Source: Streptomyces sp. DH24 (lineage in GTDB: Bacteria > Actinomycetota > Actinomycetes > Streptomycetales > Streptomycetaceae). Taken from it: a stretch of DNA of 64,000 nucleotides. Of this stretch, positions 1 through 8,342 are shown piece after piece (positions within the stretch are counted from its first letter, which is position 1; every line of letters begins with the position of its first letter). Location: the NCBI RefSeq assembly GCF_029813775.1, contig NZ_JARVKW010000011.1, forward strand, positions 62,001 to 126,000, written 5' to 3'. The translations under genes were made by a program, and so were the position numbers. The notes under the pieces are model-generated. The model was not told the origin of the DNA, made no database searches, and saw nothing but the letters and a program-made list of their open reading frames with translations.

Positions 1-2
1 TC

Positions 3-497
3 ATCCTCGCCGTCGCCGCCGAACGCGTCGCCGAACTCCTCGTCGCCCGGCGCAACGCGGCCTGGACCCTGGCCCGCGCCGGCGTGGAGCACGGCCGTAG
101 CCACTACCCGGTCATGGTCGTCCTGCACACGGGCCTCCTAGCCTGCTGCCTCCTCGAACCCGTGCTCGCCCACCGACCGTTCCTGCCCGCCCTGGGATGG
201 CCCATGCTGGCGCTCGTCCTCCTGGCCCAGGCCCTGCGCTGGTGGTGCATCACCACACTCGGACCGTACTGGAACACCCGGGTCATCGTCGTTCCCGGAG
301 CGCGCTTGGTCGGCGCGGGACCCTACCGCTTCCTGCGCCACCCCAACTACGCGGCAGTCGTCGTGGAGATCGCCGCCCTGCCCCTGGTGCACTCCGCGTG
401 GCTGAGCGCGACAGCGTTCACCATGGCCAACGCCATGCTGCTCGCGGTCCGCATCCGCTGCGAGAACACGGCCCTCGCCCAAGCGGACCCCGCGTGA
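3..497 (+). CDS. ICMT-family methyltransferase, SrsB-like (5' end outside window)
   Basis: The frame is open from the first bases, so the N-terminus lies outside; 164 C-terminal residues are visible. It belongs to the isoprenylcysteine carboxyl methyltransferase family: several membrane helices, then the conserved GPYRFLRHPNY segment that forms the SAM and substrate site near the C-terminus. The following gene overlaps its stop by 4 bases and encodes a FAD hydroxylase. In Streptomyces griseus this pair (srsB, srsC) follows the type III polyketide synthase srsA, and SrsB methylates alkylresorcinols made by SrsA. I infer the same role here, with a type III PKS expected just left of position 1. 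Family membership is secure; the phenolic-lipid role rests on gene order. Confidence 0.75.
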   Translation: MLAVAAERVAELLVARRNAAWTLARAGVEHGRSHYPVMVVLHTGLLACCLLEPVLAHRPFLPALGWPMLALVLLAQALRWWCITTLGPYWNTRVIVVPGARLVGAGPYRFLRHPNYAAVVVEIAALPLVHSAWLSATAFTMANAMLLAVRIRCENTALAQADPA

Positions 498-1525
498 GCG
501 GCAACCACGACCTGCTGATCGCTGGAGGCGGCCCCGCCGGCCTCGCGACCGCCCTGCACGCCGCGCGCGCCGGTCTCGACACCGTCGTGGCAGAACCACG
601 CCAGGCACCGGTCGACAAGGCATGCGGCGAAGGCCTGATGCCCAGCGCCGTCCGCGCCCTCACCGCACTCGGCTTGCGAGTCCCAGGCCATCCGATCACC
701 GGCATCCGCTACATCCAGGGTCCTCGCCGGGTTCAGGCCCCGTTCCGGCACGGTCCCGGCCTGGGCGCGCGCCGCACCAGCCTGCACAGCGCCCTGCACC
801 AGGCCGTCCTGGACGCAGGCGTGCCGGTACTGCCCCTGCGGGTGAAGGAAGTACGGCAGAACAGCACGGGCGTGACCGTCCCCGGCACCGGACTGAGCGC
901 CCGGTGGCTGGTCGCCGCGGACGGCCTGCACTCACCGCTGCGCCGCTCCCTCGGCCTGGAGGTGAAGACCCAGGGCGCGCCCCGGTACGGGCTGCGCCAG
1001 CACTACGCGGTGCTCCCCTGGTCGCCGTACGTCGAGGTGCACTGGGGAGCGCACACGGAAGCGTACGTCACCCCGCTCGGCCCCACACTCGTCGGCGTCG
1101 CCCTGCTCACGACCCGACGATCTCCCTTCACCACCCAGCTGGAGAGCTTTCCCGAACTGGCTGCCCGGCTGCCCCCGGAAGCAGCCGTCACCTCGGTGCG
1201 AGGCGCGGGACCACTACGCCAGAGGGCACGCACCCGCACCCACGGGCGGGTGCTGCTCGTCGGCGACGCCGCCGGATACATCGACGCGCTGACAGGTGAA
1301 GGCGTCTCCCTCGCCCTCACCGGCGCCCGAGCCCTGGTCGACAACGTGCGCCGCGGCACACCAAGCCGCTACGAGGCCGACTGGAACCGCGCAACCCGCC
1401 GTCACCGGATCCTGACAGAACTCCTGGTGAGGGCCCGGCAGCAGCCCGCCCTCGCCCCGCACATCGTGCCCACGGCCGCCCGTCTGCCGCGCCTTTTCGC
1501 CTCAGCGGTGAACGCACTGGCATGA
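494..1525 (+). CDS. FAD-dependent monooxygenase, geranylgeranyl-reductase-like / SrsC-like
   Basis: A 343-residue flavoprotein. The GTG start at 494 overlaps the previous stop (GTGA), which indicates translational coupling. The N-terminus shows the dinucleotide-binding motif GGGPAG (about residues 11-16), followed by DKACGEGLMPSAVRAL, typical of the geranylgeranyl-reductase/monooxygenase group. A second FAD contact, GDAAGYIDALTGEG, lies near residue 256. No membrane helix is evident. In the S. griseus srs operon the equivalent enzyme hydroxylates alkylresorcinols to give quinone-type phenolic lipids; that is the best inference here given the methyltransferase partner. It could instead reduce or hydroxylate another lipid. 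Confidence 0.8.
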   Translation: MSGNHDLLIAGGGPAGLATALHAARAGLDTVVAEPRQAPVDKACGEGLMPSAVRALTALGLRVPGHPITGIRYIQGPRRVQAPFRHGPGLGARRTSLHSALHQAVLDAGVPVLPLRVKEVRQNSTGVTVPGTGLSARWLVAADGLHSPLRRSLGLEVKTQGAPRYGLRQHYAVLPWSPYVEVHWGAHTEAYVTPLGPTLVGVALLTTRRSPFTTQLESFPELAARLPPEAAVTSVRGAGPLRQRARTRTHGRVLLVGDAAGYIDALTGEGVSLALTGARALVDNVRRGTPSRYEADWNRATRRHRILTELLVRARQQPALAPHIVPTAARLPRLFASAVNALA

Positions 1526-1960
1526 GCCGGTGCAACAAACCGGACCGGAAGCAGCGGGCGCACTCGCGGTCGCCGCCCACCGCGGGATTCCCGCCCTTGC
1601 CGCCTTCACAGGGGCCGACCCCCTCGCGCGGCGCGCCGAGCGAGCGGACCCGCCGAGAACCAGCACGGGCCCTGTGAGCCCTTGTCGGAACAGACCGCAG
1701 CGGTCGGGACCGCGGAGCAACCCCGTCAACAGCCCAGAAAGAACAAGTCAGTGCGCAGGCCCCGCTGCCTGCCGGGGGCCGGCACTGCTGCACTGTGGCG
1801 CCGCGAGCGGACACGGCCCCCTCACCACAGGAGTGGAAGGCCGGCCACGACGGCAAGTGCGGAAGGCCGGCTCGACGTGCACGCACAACCGGCTTCGTGC
1901 AGGTCCTTCTGGAGACAGGTGCACCGGCAGTGGGGGAAAAGCGCTCGTGACGGGGCGGCT
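1526..1960. other. Intergenic stretch, no gene recognised
   Basis: About 435 bases between the SrsC-like gene and a convergent kinase-like gene. Open frames are present on both strands but none shows a domain, a ribosome site or credible composition. No strong terminator hairpin was found. Confidence 0.5.
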
Positions 1961-2449
1961 TCACGCGGGCTGGCGGCCTGCGGCATCACCGCCGGGGTCG
2001 TCGGCGAGCTGGACGGCCGCGGTGATCCTCTTGCCGACCGGCTCCCGGCTGACCGTGAAGGTCCGGCACACCGCCATGACGATTTCCAGGCCGTGCTGGC
2101 CGACCCGGTCCGGGTCGGGCGGCAGCACCGCGGGGAGTGTAGGGCTGCTGTCCCACACGCTCACCGTCACGGCGCCGCCGGTGACCTCCAGGTCGAGCAG
2201 GCACGGGCCGGGGGCGTATTTCCGGGCGTTGGTGACCAGCTCACTGACGACCAACTGCACCATGCCCATCGCCCGTACGGATACCGGCAGCCCGTGGACG
2301 CCCTGCACCGAGGTGAGGAAGTCACGAGCCATGCCGCGCGCTTCGGCGATCTCGGCACTGCCCTCGAAGGCGGCTGAGACCGCTATCCGGCGGTCGCCGG
2401 GCGCGGCCTGGCCCTCATCGCGCGCATGACTGGCCACATCCTGCCTCAT
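1961..2449 (-). CDS. Anti-sigma-factor-type serine kinase (HATPase_c_2)
   Basis: A 162-residue single-domain ATPase of the RsbW/SpoIIAB type. Visible motifs: N-box ELVTNARKYA (around residues 70-79), VWDSSP near residue 98, the nucleotide-lid sequence GQHGLEIV near 118, and GKRITA near the end. Such proteins usually bind a sigma factor or phosphorylate an anti-sigma antagonist; Streptomyces encodes dozens. I chose the ATG at 2449, behind a G-rich ribosome site, rather than the upstream in-frame start. No sigma factor or antagonist lies next to it, so its partner is unknown. The PAS-GAF-PP2C phosphatase at 9505 is a possible member of the same partner-switching network (inference). Confidence 0.8.
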   Translation of the reverse strand: MRQDVASHARDEGQAAPGDRRIAVSAAFEGSAEIAEARGMARDFLTSVQGVHGLPVSVRAMGMVQLVVSELVTNARKYAPGPCLLDLEVTGGAVTVSVWDSSPTLPAVLPPDPDRVGQHGLEIVMAVCRTFTVSREPVGKRITAAVQLADDPGGDAAGRQPA

Positions 2450-3046
2450 TTCCCCCGCACCCCCATCACAGTGAACGTATTCCCCCCGAAGGCCGGCGCA
2501 CGCCAACCAAATCAGTAGACGGTCGGCTACACAACGTCACATTGCTCCCAGGGATGCTTCCGTCGGTCACCGTCCGCACACGACCGGAAAATGAGGAAGG
2601 GCCGCCTCGACCTCCCCAGGTGTGACGGCCCTTCCCCTGTCAAGCATCGTCCCGGCTACCCGGATGATCCTTGCTCATGCGCTGCGGATGCCCGCAGCTC
2701 CAGCCCTTCACCCGGCGGTCGGCCCGGAGCGCTGCCGTAGCAGTCGCGGCTGCCCATGGAGGCGGACATGTGGACGGGCCTGGCGCTTTCATGCATCGCG
2801 TCGGATGGCTCACCTCCGCTCGTGCGGAGAGGACAAGAAAGAAGGCCCTCGGATCGGTTGCTGGGGCACATTCCCGGAGGGCCCCGTCCCGTCTGTCTGT
2901 CACCCCAGCAGATGCGCCCGCGCGGTGCCGGAACGATGGGCGGGGTGCGTGCCTCACCTCTTGCGGGGTACTCCGGGCGGGCCGGGCCGAACGGGCTCCG
3001 GAACTCGCAGTCGACGGACGGGACCCTCCGTCAGGCAAGGACACCT
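2450..3046. other. Intergenic stretch with one strong hairpin
   Basis: About 600 bases between a leftward kinase gene and a rightward hydrolase gene. It contains the hairpin at 2595-2635 and a weaker one (GGCCCTC near 2843 with GAGGGCC near 2877). No coding sequence is supported. Confidence 0.5.
2595..2635. terminator. Stem-loop, 10-bp perfect stem
   Basis: GGAAGGGCCG (2595-2604) pairs perfectly with CGGCCCTTCC (2626-2635) around a 21-base loop. It resembles a Rho-independent terminator, but it sits upstream of both neighbouring genes, so no gene ends at it. It may mark the end of an unrecognised small transcript. Confidence 0.5.
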
Positions 3047-3889
3047 ATGGCTGTCTTTGACAACGACGCCCTCGACATGCACTTCATCGGCACCGCGACC
3101 GTGCTTCTGCGCTACGGCGACTTGACGCTGCTCACGGACCCGAATTTCCTGCACCGCGGTGAACGCGCCCATCTGGGCTACGGACTCGTGAGCCGGCGCC
3201 TGACCGAGCCGGGCGTCGACGTGACAGACCTTCCGCCGCTGGACGCGGTGGTCCTCTCCCACCTGCACGGAGACCACTGGGACCGCCGGGCCAGGCGCCA
3301 CCTGGAGCGTTCGGTACCGATCATCACCACCCCCCACGCCGCCCGGCACCTGCGCACCTGGCAGGGCTTCGACCGGGCCGGCGGTCTGCGCGACTGGGAG
3401 AGCTGCACCTTCCGGCAGGGCCGCTCCCAGGTACGGATCACGGCACTTCCCGGCAGGCACTCCCTGCAACCCGTGCTGCGCCGACTGCTGCCCCCGGTGA
3501 TGGGCAGCATGCTGGAGTTCGGCCCGCGCGACGGGGCAGTCCGCCTCCGGGTGTACCTCTCCGGCGACACGCTTCTGTACGACGGGCTCGACGAGATCGC
3601 CCGCCGCTTCCCCGACGCCGAACTGGCCGTGCTCCACCTGGGCGGCACTCGGCTCCCCGGCGGCTTCGTCGTCACCATGGACGGCGCGCAGGGCGCCGAA
3701 CTCGCCCGGCGTCTCGGCTACCGCCGCGTCCTGCCGGTCCACTACGACGACTACTCGGTCTTCCGCTCGCCCCTCCAGGATTTCCTGACCGAGGCCGACC
3801 GACTCGGTCTGCGGGAACGACTTGTCCACTGCCCGAGAGGACATCAGGCCCGCCTTGGACCCGGTGACGACCGGCCCGCGGTTCTGTGA
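3047..3889 (+). CDS. MBL-fold metallo-hydrolase (UlaG-like)
   Basis: A 280-residue cytoplasmic metallo-beta-lactamase-fold protein. The metal motif HxHxDH is present as SHLHGDHWD (H72, H74, D76, H77). Further ligands are likely in GRHS, in SGDT (an Asp after the second strand set) and in the late LPVHYDDY histidine. The layout resembles UlaG/RomA-like hydrolases that open lactones or cleave phosphodiesters. The ATG at 3047 follows AAGGA with a 5-base gap. It stands alone upstream of the ferritin-like/hemerythrin pair, separated by 194 bases. The substrate cannot be told. Confidence 0.8.
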   Translation: MAVFDNDALDMHFIGTATVLLRYGDLTLLTDPNFLHRGERAHLGYGLVSRRLTEPGVDVTDLPPLDAVVLSHLHGDHWDRRARRHLERSVPIITTPHAARHLRTWQGFDRAGGLRDWESCTFRQGRSQVRITALPGRHSLQPVLRRLLPPVMGSMLEFGPRDGAVRLRVYLSGDTLLYDGLDEIARRFPDAELAVLHLGGTRLPGGFVVTMDGAQGAELARRLGYRRVLPVHYDDYSVFRSPLQDFLTEADRLGLRERLVHCPRGHQARLGPGDDRPAVL

Positions 3890-4083
3890 CACGTGGAGAC
3901 ACCGCCGTGCCTGCTGTCCTCTCGGTTGACCCGCCTGGGGGAAACTTGGGGCCCGTGGATGTGAGCGGTGGCTCGAAGGAGCCCATGGTGAACACACTGA
4001 GGCGATGGTCCGTGCTCGTCTCCTGAAGCGGGGGTACCCCCGGGGGAGCGCGAGTCCCCTCTCGTCCTCTAGGAGACACCCCC

Positions 4084-5283
4084 ATGACGTTCAATCCGCT
4101 GGAGCAGCGGGGTATCCCGCTGGACCGTCAGCTGCGCAGCTGGCGTGAGCTGAACGTGGACCCGATCGACCCGGACCACTGCGACCCGTACACCCGCTGC
4201 CGGATCATCACGATGAACGGCATCGAGGTCGAGGCGATCCTGTTCAGCCACCAGCTGGCCCGCAATACCGTCGACCCGGAGGTGAAGCGGCAGCTGGCGC
4301 AGGTCCGTTACATCGAGGCGCAGCAGCAGAAGGTCGTGAACTGGCTGCTTCCGGGCGTGTCGTCGGTGCTGGAGACGACGATCGCCTACGAGCAGGTGGC
4401 GGTGGACCTGACGGCGTGGGTGGCGCGGATGGAGCCGGACCCGTATCTGAAGCAGGCGTACCAGTTCGGTGTGCTGGAGGACTTCGACCATCTGTACCGG
4501 TACGCGAACCTGTACGAGATGATCGAGCACCGCAAGGCGGAGTCGATCGTCGACAACCTGACCGAGGTCATGCCGGGCCGGCCGACGAGGTTCCACCATC
4601 GCGATCCGGTCGACAACGTCCGCGACCCGTACGCCAAGGACCAGACGGACCCGCTCTCCAAGCTGCACGCGCTGACGATCATGTCGGCGGAGCAGCAGAC
4701 GATGAACTTCTACATGAACACCGGTCCCACCTACATGGAGCCGATCGCCCGCCAGCTCTACCAGGAGATCGGGCTGATCGAGGAGGAGCACGTCACCCAT
4801 TACGAGTCGCTCGTGGACCCGGGTGAGACGTGGTGGGAGCAACTGGTCAACCACGAGTACAACGAGTGCTACCTGTACTACTCCTTCATGGAGCAGGAGA
4901 GCGACCCCAGGGTGAAGGCCATCTGGGAGCTGCACCTGAACATGGAACTGGAGCACCTGCACGCCGCCTGCGACCTGATGCGTCGGCACGACGGCCGCGA
5001 CCCCGCCTCGGTGCTGGCTCCCGAGCTGCCCGACGTGCTGACCTTTGAACCGAACAAGGGCTACCTGCGGGAGCTGCTGGACACCCAGATGGACCTGACC
5101 ACGCTCGGTGCCGGCTACGTGCGCGAGGCGCACGAGCGGTTCGAGCGGATGCAGGAGCAGATCCATGGCGGCGAGGCACCCCCCAGCGACCGGGTCATGA
5201 CGGAGCACGACCAGATGTTCGGCCGGGAGTACCGCGTCCAGACCGAGGGCGAGCACCCCGACCCCGCGCAGCGCGAGAAGTAG
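4084..5283 (+). CDS. Ferritin-like helical di-iron-type protein, unknown function
   Basis: A 399-residue all-helical protein with no signal peptide. Glu and His are spaced as in ferritin-like or rubrerythrin-like bundles: EVEAILFSHQ early, DFDHLYRYAN and MSAEQQTMNFY in the middle, EEEHVTHYE, then ELEHLHAACD. These pairs would supply two E/ExxH half-sites. It is about twice the size of a simple ferritin-like domain, suggesting two bundles. The start follows AGGAGA. The next gene, 14 bases downstream, encodes a hemerythrin protein, so two non-haem iron proteins are probably co-transcribed. Iron binding is inferred from residue pattern only. A perfect GGGGGTACCCCC palindrome lies at 4030-4041, about 40 bases upstream. 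Confidence 0.65.
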   Translation: MTFNPLEQRGIPLDRQLRSWRELNVDPIDPDHCDPYTRCRIITMNGIEVEAILFSHQLARNTVDPEVKRQLAQVRYIEAQQQKVVNWLLPGVSSVLETTIAYEQVAVDLTAWVARMEPDPYLKQAYQFGVLEDFDHLYRYANLYEMIEHRKAESIVDNLTEVMPGRPTRFHHRDPVDNVRDPYAKDQTDPLSKLHALTIMSAEQQTMNFYMNTGPTYMEPIARQLYQEIGLIEEEHVTHYESLVDPGETWWEQLVNHEYNECYLYYSFMEQESDPRVKAIWELHLNMELEHLHAACDLMRRHDGRDPASVLAPELPDVLTFEPNKGYLRELLDTQMDLTTLGAGYVREAHERFERMQEQIHGGEAPPSDRVMTEHDQMFGREYRVQTEGEHPDPAQREK

Positions 5284-5297
5284 GAGGGGCAGCCGAC

Positions 5298-5888
5298 ATG
5301 TCCGAGCTGCACACCCCGCACGCCGGGGACGACCAGGCCAAGGACGACGACGTCGTCTCCCTGCTGAAGCGTCAGCACGGTGACATCCGCAACCTCTTCG
5401 ACGAGGTCGAGGCCACCTCCGGTGAGGAACGCCGTGACGCGTTCCGTCGCCTGGTGCGGCTGCTGGCCGTGCACGAGACCGCCGAACAAGAAGTCGTCCA
5501 TCCCTTTGCCCGACGCGCGCTGCCGGGTGGCGAACAGGTCGTCGAGGACCGCCTCGCCGAGGAAAAGGCCGCCAAGGAGGCCCTCGCGGCCCTGGACGAG
5601 ACGGACACCGACGACCCGGATTTCCTGCCCCGGTTGAAGGCGTTGCGCAGGGACGTGCAGGAGCACGCCCGGGCTGAGGAGCGCTACGAGTTCACCCACA
5701 TCTACCGCAGCACCGACGCCACGGACCTTGCTGCCATGGCCAAGGCCATCAAGGCCGCCGAGGCCGTGGCACCCACCCGGCCGCACCCCGGGGTCCAATC
5801 CGGCGCGGCCAACATGGCGCTCGGACCGGTCGCCGCGCTTATGGACCGTACGAAGGACGCCGTCCGAAAGGCGATGGGCAACAGCTGA
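5298..5888 (+). CDS. Hemerythrin HHE-domain protein
   Basis: A 196-residue cytoplasmic protein. The HHE cation-binding domain fills roughly residues 20-155: QHGDIRNLFDEVE, then HETAEQEVVHPFARR, then QEHARAEERYEFTHIYR, supplying the His and Glu ligands of a non-haem di-iron site. The C-terminal 40 residues are Ala/Lys-rich. Start chosen behind GGAGGGG. It follows the ferritin-like gene closely and is likely in one operon. Members of this family sense or store oxygen, NO or iron; which applies here is not visible. Confidence 0.85.
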   Translation: MSELHTPHAGDDQAKDDDVVSLLKRQHGDIRNLFDEVEATSGEERRDAFRRLVRLLAVHETAEQEVVHPFARRALPGGEQVVEDRLAEEKAAKEALAALDETDTDDPDFLPRLKALRRDVQEHARAEERYEFTHIYRSTDATDLAAMAKAIKAAEAVAPTRPHPGVQSGAANMALGPVAALMDRTKDAVRKAMGNS

Positions 5889-5889
5889 G

Positions 5890-6106
5890 CCAAGGCAGCA
5901 TGCGCCCCCGGTACGTGCGTGCGTCACTGAGAATCCGGCCCATGCCGCCGAGCAGGGCCTGAGCGTGCAGGTGGTGGGCCGCTCCGGGCGGACATCTGGG
6001 AGTCACGACGCCCGGTCAGCCGTTGTTCTGCCTCCGCACCCAGCGTCATCACCAGCACCCCGCCCGTACCGGCCACCAGTCCCCGCCACAGCGCGCGCTC
6101 CGTCAT
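5890..6106 (-). pseudogene. Remnant of a small membrane protein gene
   Basis: On the minus strand an ATG at 6106 opens MTERALWRGLVAGTGGVLVM, followed by TLGAEAEQRLTGRRDS, which reads like the N-terminal helix of a conserved actinobacterial membrane protein. After that point the frame loses sense. A shifted frame continues with HAQALLGGMGRILSDA, which resembles a later helix of the same kind of protein. I interpret this as a frameshifted, truncated copy. It could also be chance similarity, as the fragment is short. Confidence 0.35.
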
Positions 6107-6248
6107 GCGCCGGCGGGTACCCACGCCTGCACGGCATACCTGTCCCGGCACCAGCCGGCCGCCCGGCGGCACGCGCCGTTTCATTCCGGCGGCTTCGGAA
6201 ACCCGGCGCCGGACGGTGGCGATCAGGCACCGGAGCGGAGGGCGTTCC

Positions 6249-6713
6249 ATGAACAAGCTGTGGTGGACGGTCCCGGTCGTGGGCGCGGGGGCTGCGGCCG
6301 TACGGCGGTTCCGGCCGTCGCACCAGGGCGACGAGCGGGCGGGGGACCGCTGGCTCACCGTGACGATCAACCGGCCGCCCGCGGACGTGAGCTCCGGCGG
6401 TAAGGTGCCGTCACCCTTGGACGACCTGGCGGAGCGGATCGACGTTCAGATCCGGCCGGCACCGGGTGACCGCGGCACGGAGCTGGCCGCACGGTTCAAG
6501 GAGCCGGTGCCCGCCGCATCGGCCTCCGTGCCCGCGCGTCTGGCGGGACGGGACCCGCGTCAGGAACTGCGGCGCGCGTTGCGTGACGCCAAGGCGCTGC
6601 TGGAGGCCGGTGAGGTCATGCGGCCCGACGCGCCGCCCACGACCCGTCCCACGCCGGGCGGCAAGCTGGTCGAGGTGTTCACCCGCCGCTCCGGTGGGGA
6701 GGGAGTGCTGTGA
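6249..6713 (+). CDS. Hypothetical protein, coupled to alcohol dehydrogenase
   Basis: A 154-residue protein. It begins MNKLWWTVPVVGAGAAAVRR, a short hydrophobic segment followed by basic residues, suggesting a membrane anchor or signal. The rest is soluble, with the stretch DRWLTVTINRPPADVSSGG and a helical QELRRALRDAKALLEAGEVM near the end. This resembles the cytoplasmic part of proteins related to SRPBCC/cyclase membrane proteins that usually accompany this dehydrogenase, but shorter. Its stop overlaps the next start (GTGA), so the two are co-translated. Function unknown. Confidence 0.65.
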   Translation: MNKLWWTVPVVGAGAAAVRRFRPSHQGDERAGDRWLTVTINRPPADVSSGGKVPSPLDDLAERIDVQIRPAPGDRGTELAARFKEPVPAASASVPARLAGRDPRQELRRALRDAKALLEAGEVMRPDAPPTTRPTPGGKLVEVFTRRSGGEGVL

Positions 6714-7897
6714 AGGCGCTGTGCTGGGAAGGCGTGAACAAGCTGTCCGTCGAGCAGGTACCCGACCCGGAGCTGCGCAACGACCAGGACATCATCGTGC
6801 GACTGATCGCGGGCACGACCTGCGGCTCCGACCTGCATCTCATCGGCGGCTACATCCCGGCCATGCGCGCCGGGGACGTGATCGGCCACGAGTTCGTCGG
6901 CGAGGTCGTGGAGACCGGCCCCGCCGTGCGCCGGCACAACGTGGGCGACCGGGTCGTCGTCTGCTCGTTCATCGGCTGCGGGCGCTGCTGGTACTGCGCC
7001 AACGACCTGTGGTCCCTGTGCGACAACACCAACACCAACCCCGGCTTCGGCCAGGCTCTGTTCGGCTACGAGGCCGCCGGTATCTTCGGCTACTCGCACG
7101 CGATGGGCGGCCTGCGCGGCAGCCACGCCGAGTACGTCCGCGTGCCCTTCGCCGACTACGGCGCCTTTTCCGTGCCCGAGGGCATCGACGACACCAGTGC
7201 CCTGTTCCTCTCCGACTCGGTCCCCACCGGGTGGATGGGCGCCGACCTGGCCGGGGTGAAGCCCGGTGACGTGGTCGCGGTCTGGGGCTGCGGCGCGGTG
7301 GGCCAGATGGCCGCCAGGGCCGCGATCCTGAAGGGTGCGGAACGGGTCATCTCCATCGACCGCATCCCGGAGCGGCTGGCGATGACCGAGCGGTACGCCG
7401 GCGCGGAGACCATCGACTACACCGCCACGGACGTCGCCGCCGAGCTGCGCGAACGCACCGGCGGACGCGGCCCCGACGTGTGCATCGAGGCGGTGGGCAT
7501 GGAGGCCCACAGCGACGGACCGATGCACCTCTACGATCAGGCCAAGCAGCAGCTCCGCCTCCGCACGGACCGCCCCACCGCCGTACGCCAGGCCATCCAC
7601 GCCTGCCGCAAGGCCGGCACCGTCTTCATCCTGGGCGTCTTCGCGGGCGCCGTCGACAAGTTCCCGCTCGGCGCGGTGATCAACAAAGGGCTCACCGTGC
7701 GCGGCGCCCAGATGCACGGCCAGCGCTACATCCCCAAGCTGCTGGAGCTGATGGCCGCCGGCGAGATAGAGACCGCCCACCTCGCGACCCACACCCTCTC
7801 GCTCGACCAAGCACCGACGGCGTACGACATGTTCAAGCACAAGACCGACGGCTGCGTGCGCGCCGTCATTCGCCCCGAGCCCCGAGAAGCCACGTGA
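6710..7897 (+). CDS. Zinc-dependent alcohol/formaldehyde dehydrogenase-like protein
   Basis: A 395-residue medium-chain dehydrogenase. The catalytic zinc site is seen as TTCGSDLH and GHEFVGEV. The structural zinc site is seen as CGRCWYCANDLWSLC (four Cys), and the NAD-binding turn as VWGCGAVGQMAARA. The extra loop after GFGQALFGYEAAG and the length are typical of the glutathione-independent formaldehyde dehydrogenase-like branch. The GTG start overlaps the upstream stop by 4 bases. Substrate unknown; aldehyde detoxification is a reasonable inference. Confidence 0.9.
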   Translation: MKALCWEGVNKLSVEQVPDPELRNDQDIIVRLIAGTTCGSDLHLIGGYIPAMRAGDVIGHEFVGEVVETGPAVRRHNVGDRVVVCSFIGCGRCWYCANDLWSLCDNTNTNPGFGQALFGYEAAGIFGYSHAMGGLRGSHAEYVRVPFADYGAFSVPEGIDDTSALFLSDSVPTGWMGADLAGVKPGDVVAVWGCGAVGQMAARAAILKGAERVISIDRIPERLAMTERYAGAETIDYTATDVAAELRERTGGRGPDVCIEAVGMEAHSDGPMHLYDQAKQQLRLRTDRPTAVRQAIHACRKAGTVFILGVFAGAVDKFPLGAVINKGLTVRGAQMHGQRYIPKLLELMAAGEIETAHLATHTLSLDQAPTAYDMFKHKTDGCVRAVIRPEPREAT

Positions 7898-8342
7898 TCG
7901 TCAGTTGAGTCGCTCACCGCAGGGCCGACCGTGTGGCGCGGTGGCCTTCGGCACCAGCCCGGCACGCGCACGGGGCGCTGTGCGGGAGCGCCAGAATCGC
8001 TTCTCACTGGTTCGCCCGACAGGTCGCGAGCGACAGCAAGAGCCTCAGCCCTTCTTCGAGCGTCGTACGACTTGCCGACTTCGAGGAGCCTCTGTGACAC
8101 GCCTGGGACGAGCTCACCGAATCGGTCCGCTCGCAGCTCGAAGACAAGAGGTGAGCGAGCCCGTCGAACGGTACAGGCCGCGTGAGACCGTCCAGGCAGC
8201 CCCAAGGACGAATCAGATTCGGTGGCCGTGCGTACGCATAAGGTTGGGGGGTGGGCGTCTGGCAGTAGTGCGCCGAGGGGAGGAATGTCGTGCCCGCCGA
8301 CGTGGTCGACCGGGCCTGGTGAGGTTACGGAGTGCAGCGGTT
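7898..8342. other. Intergenic stretch, possible decayed coding sequence
   Basis: About 445 bases. No intact gene. One frame reads ADFEEPL, a stop, then HAWDELTESVRSQLEDKR and a stop (about 8083-8153), which has protein-like character but matches nothing I recognise. Probably non-coding or decayed. Confidence 0.35.
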
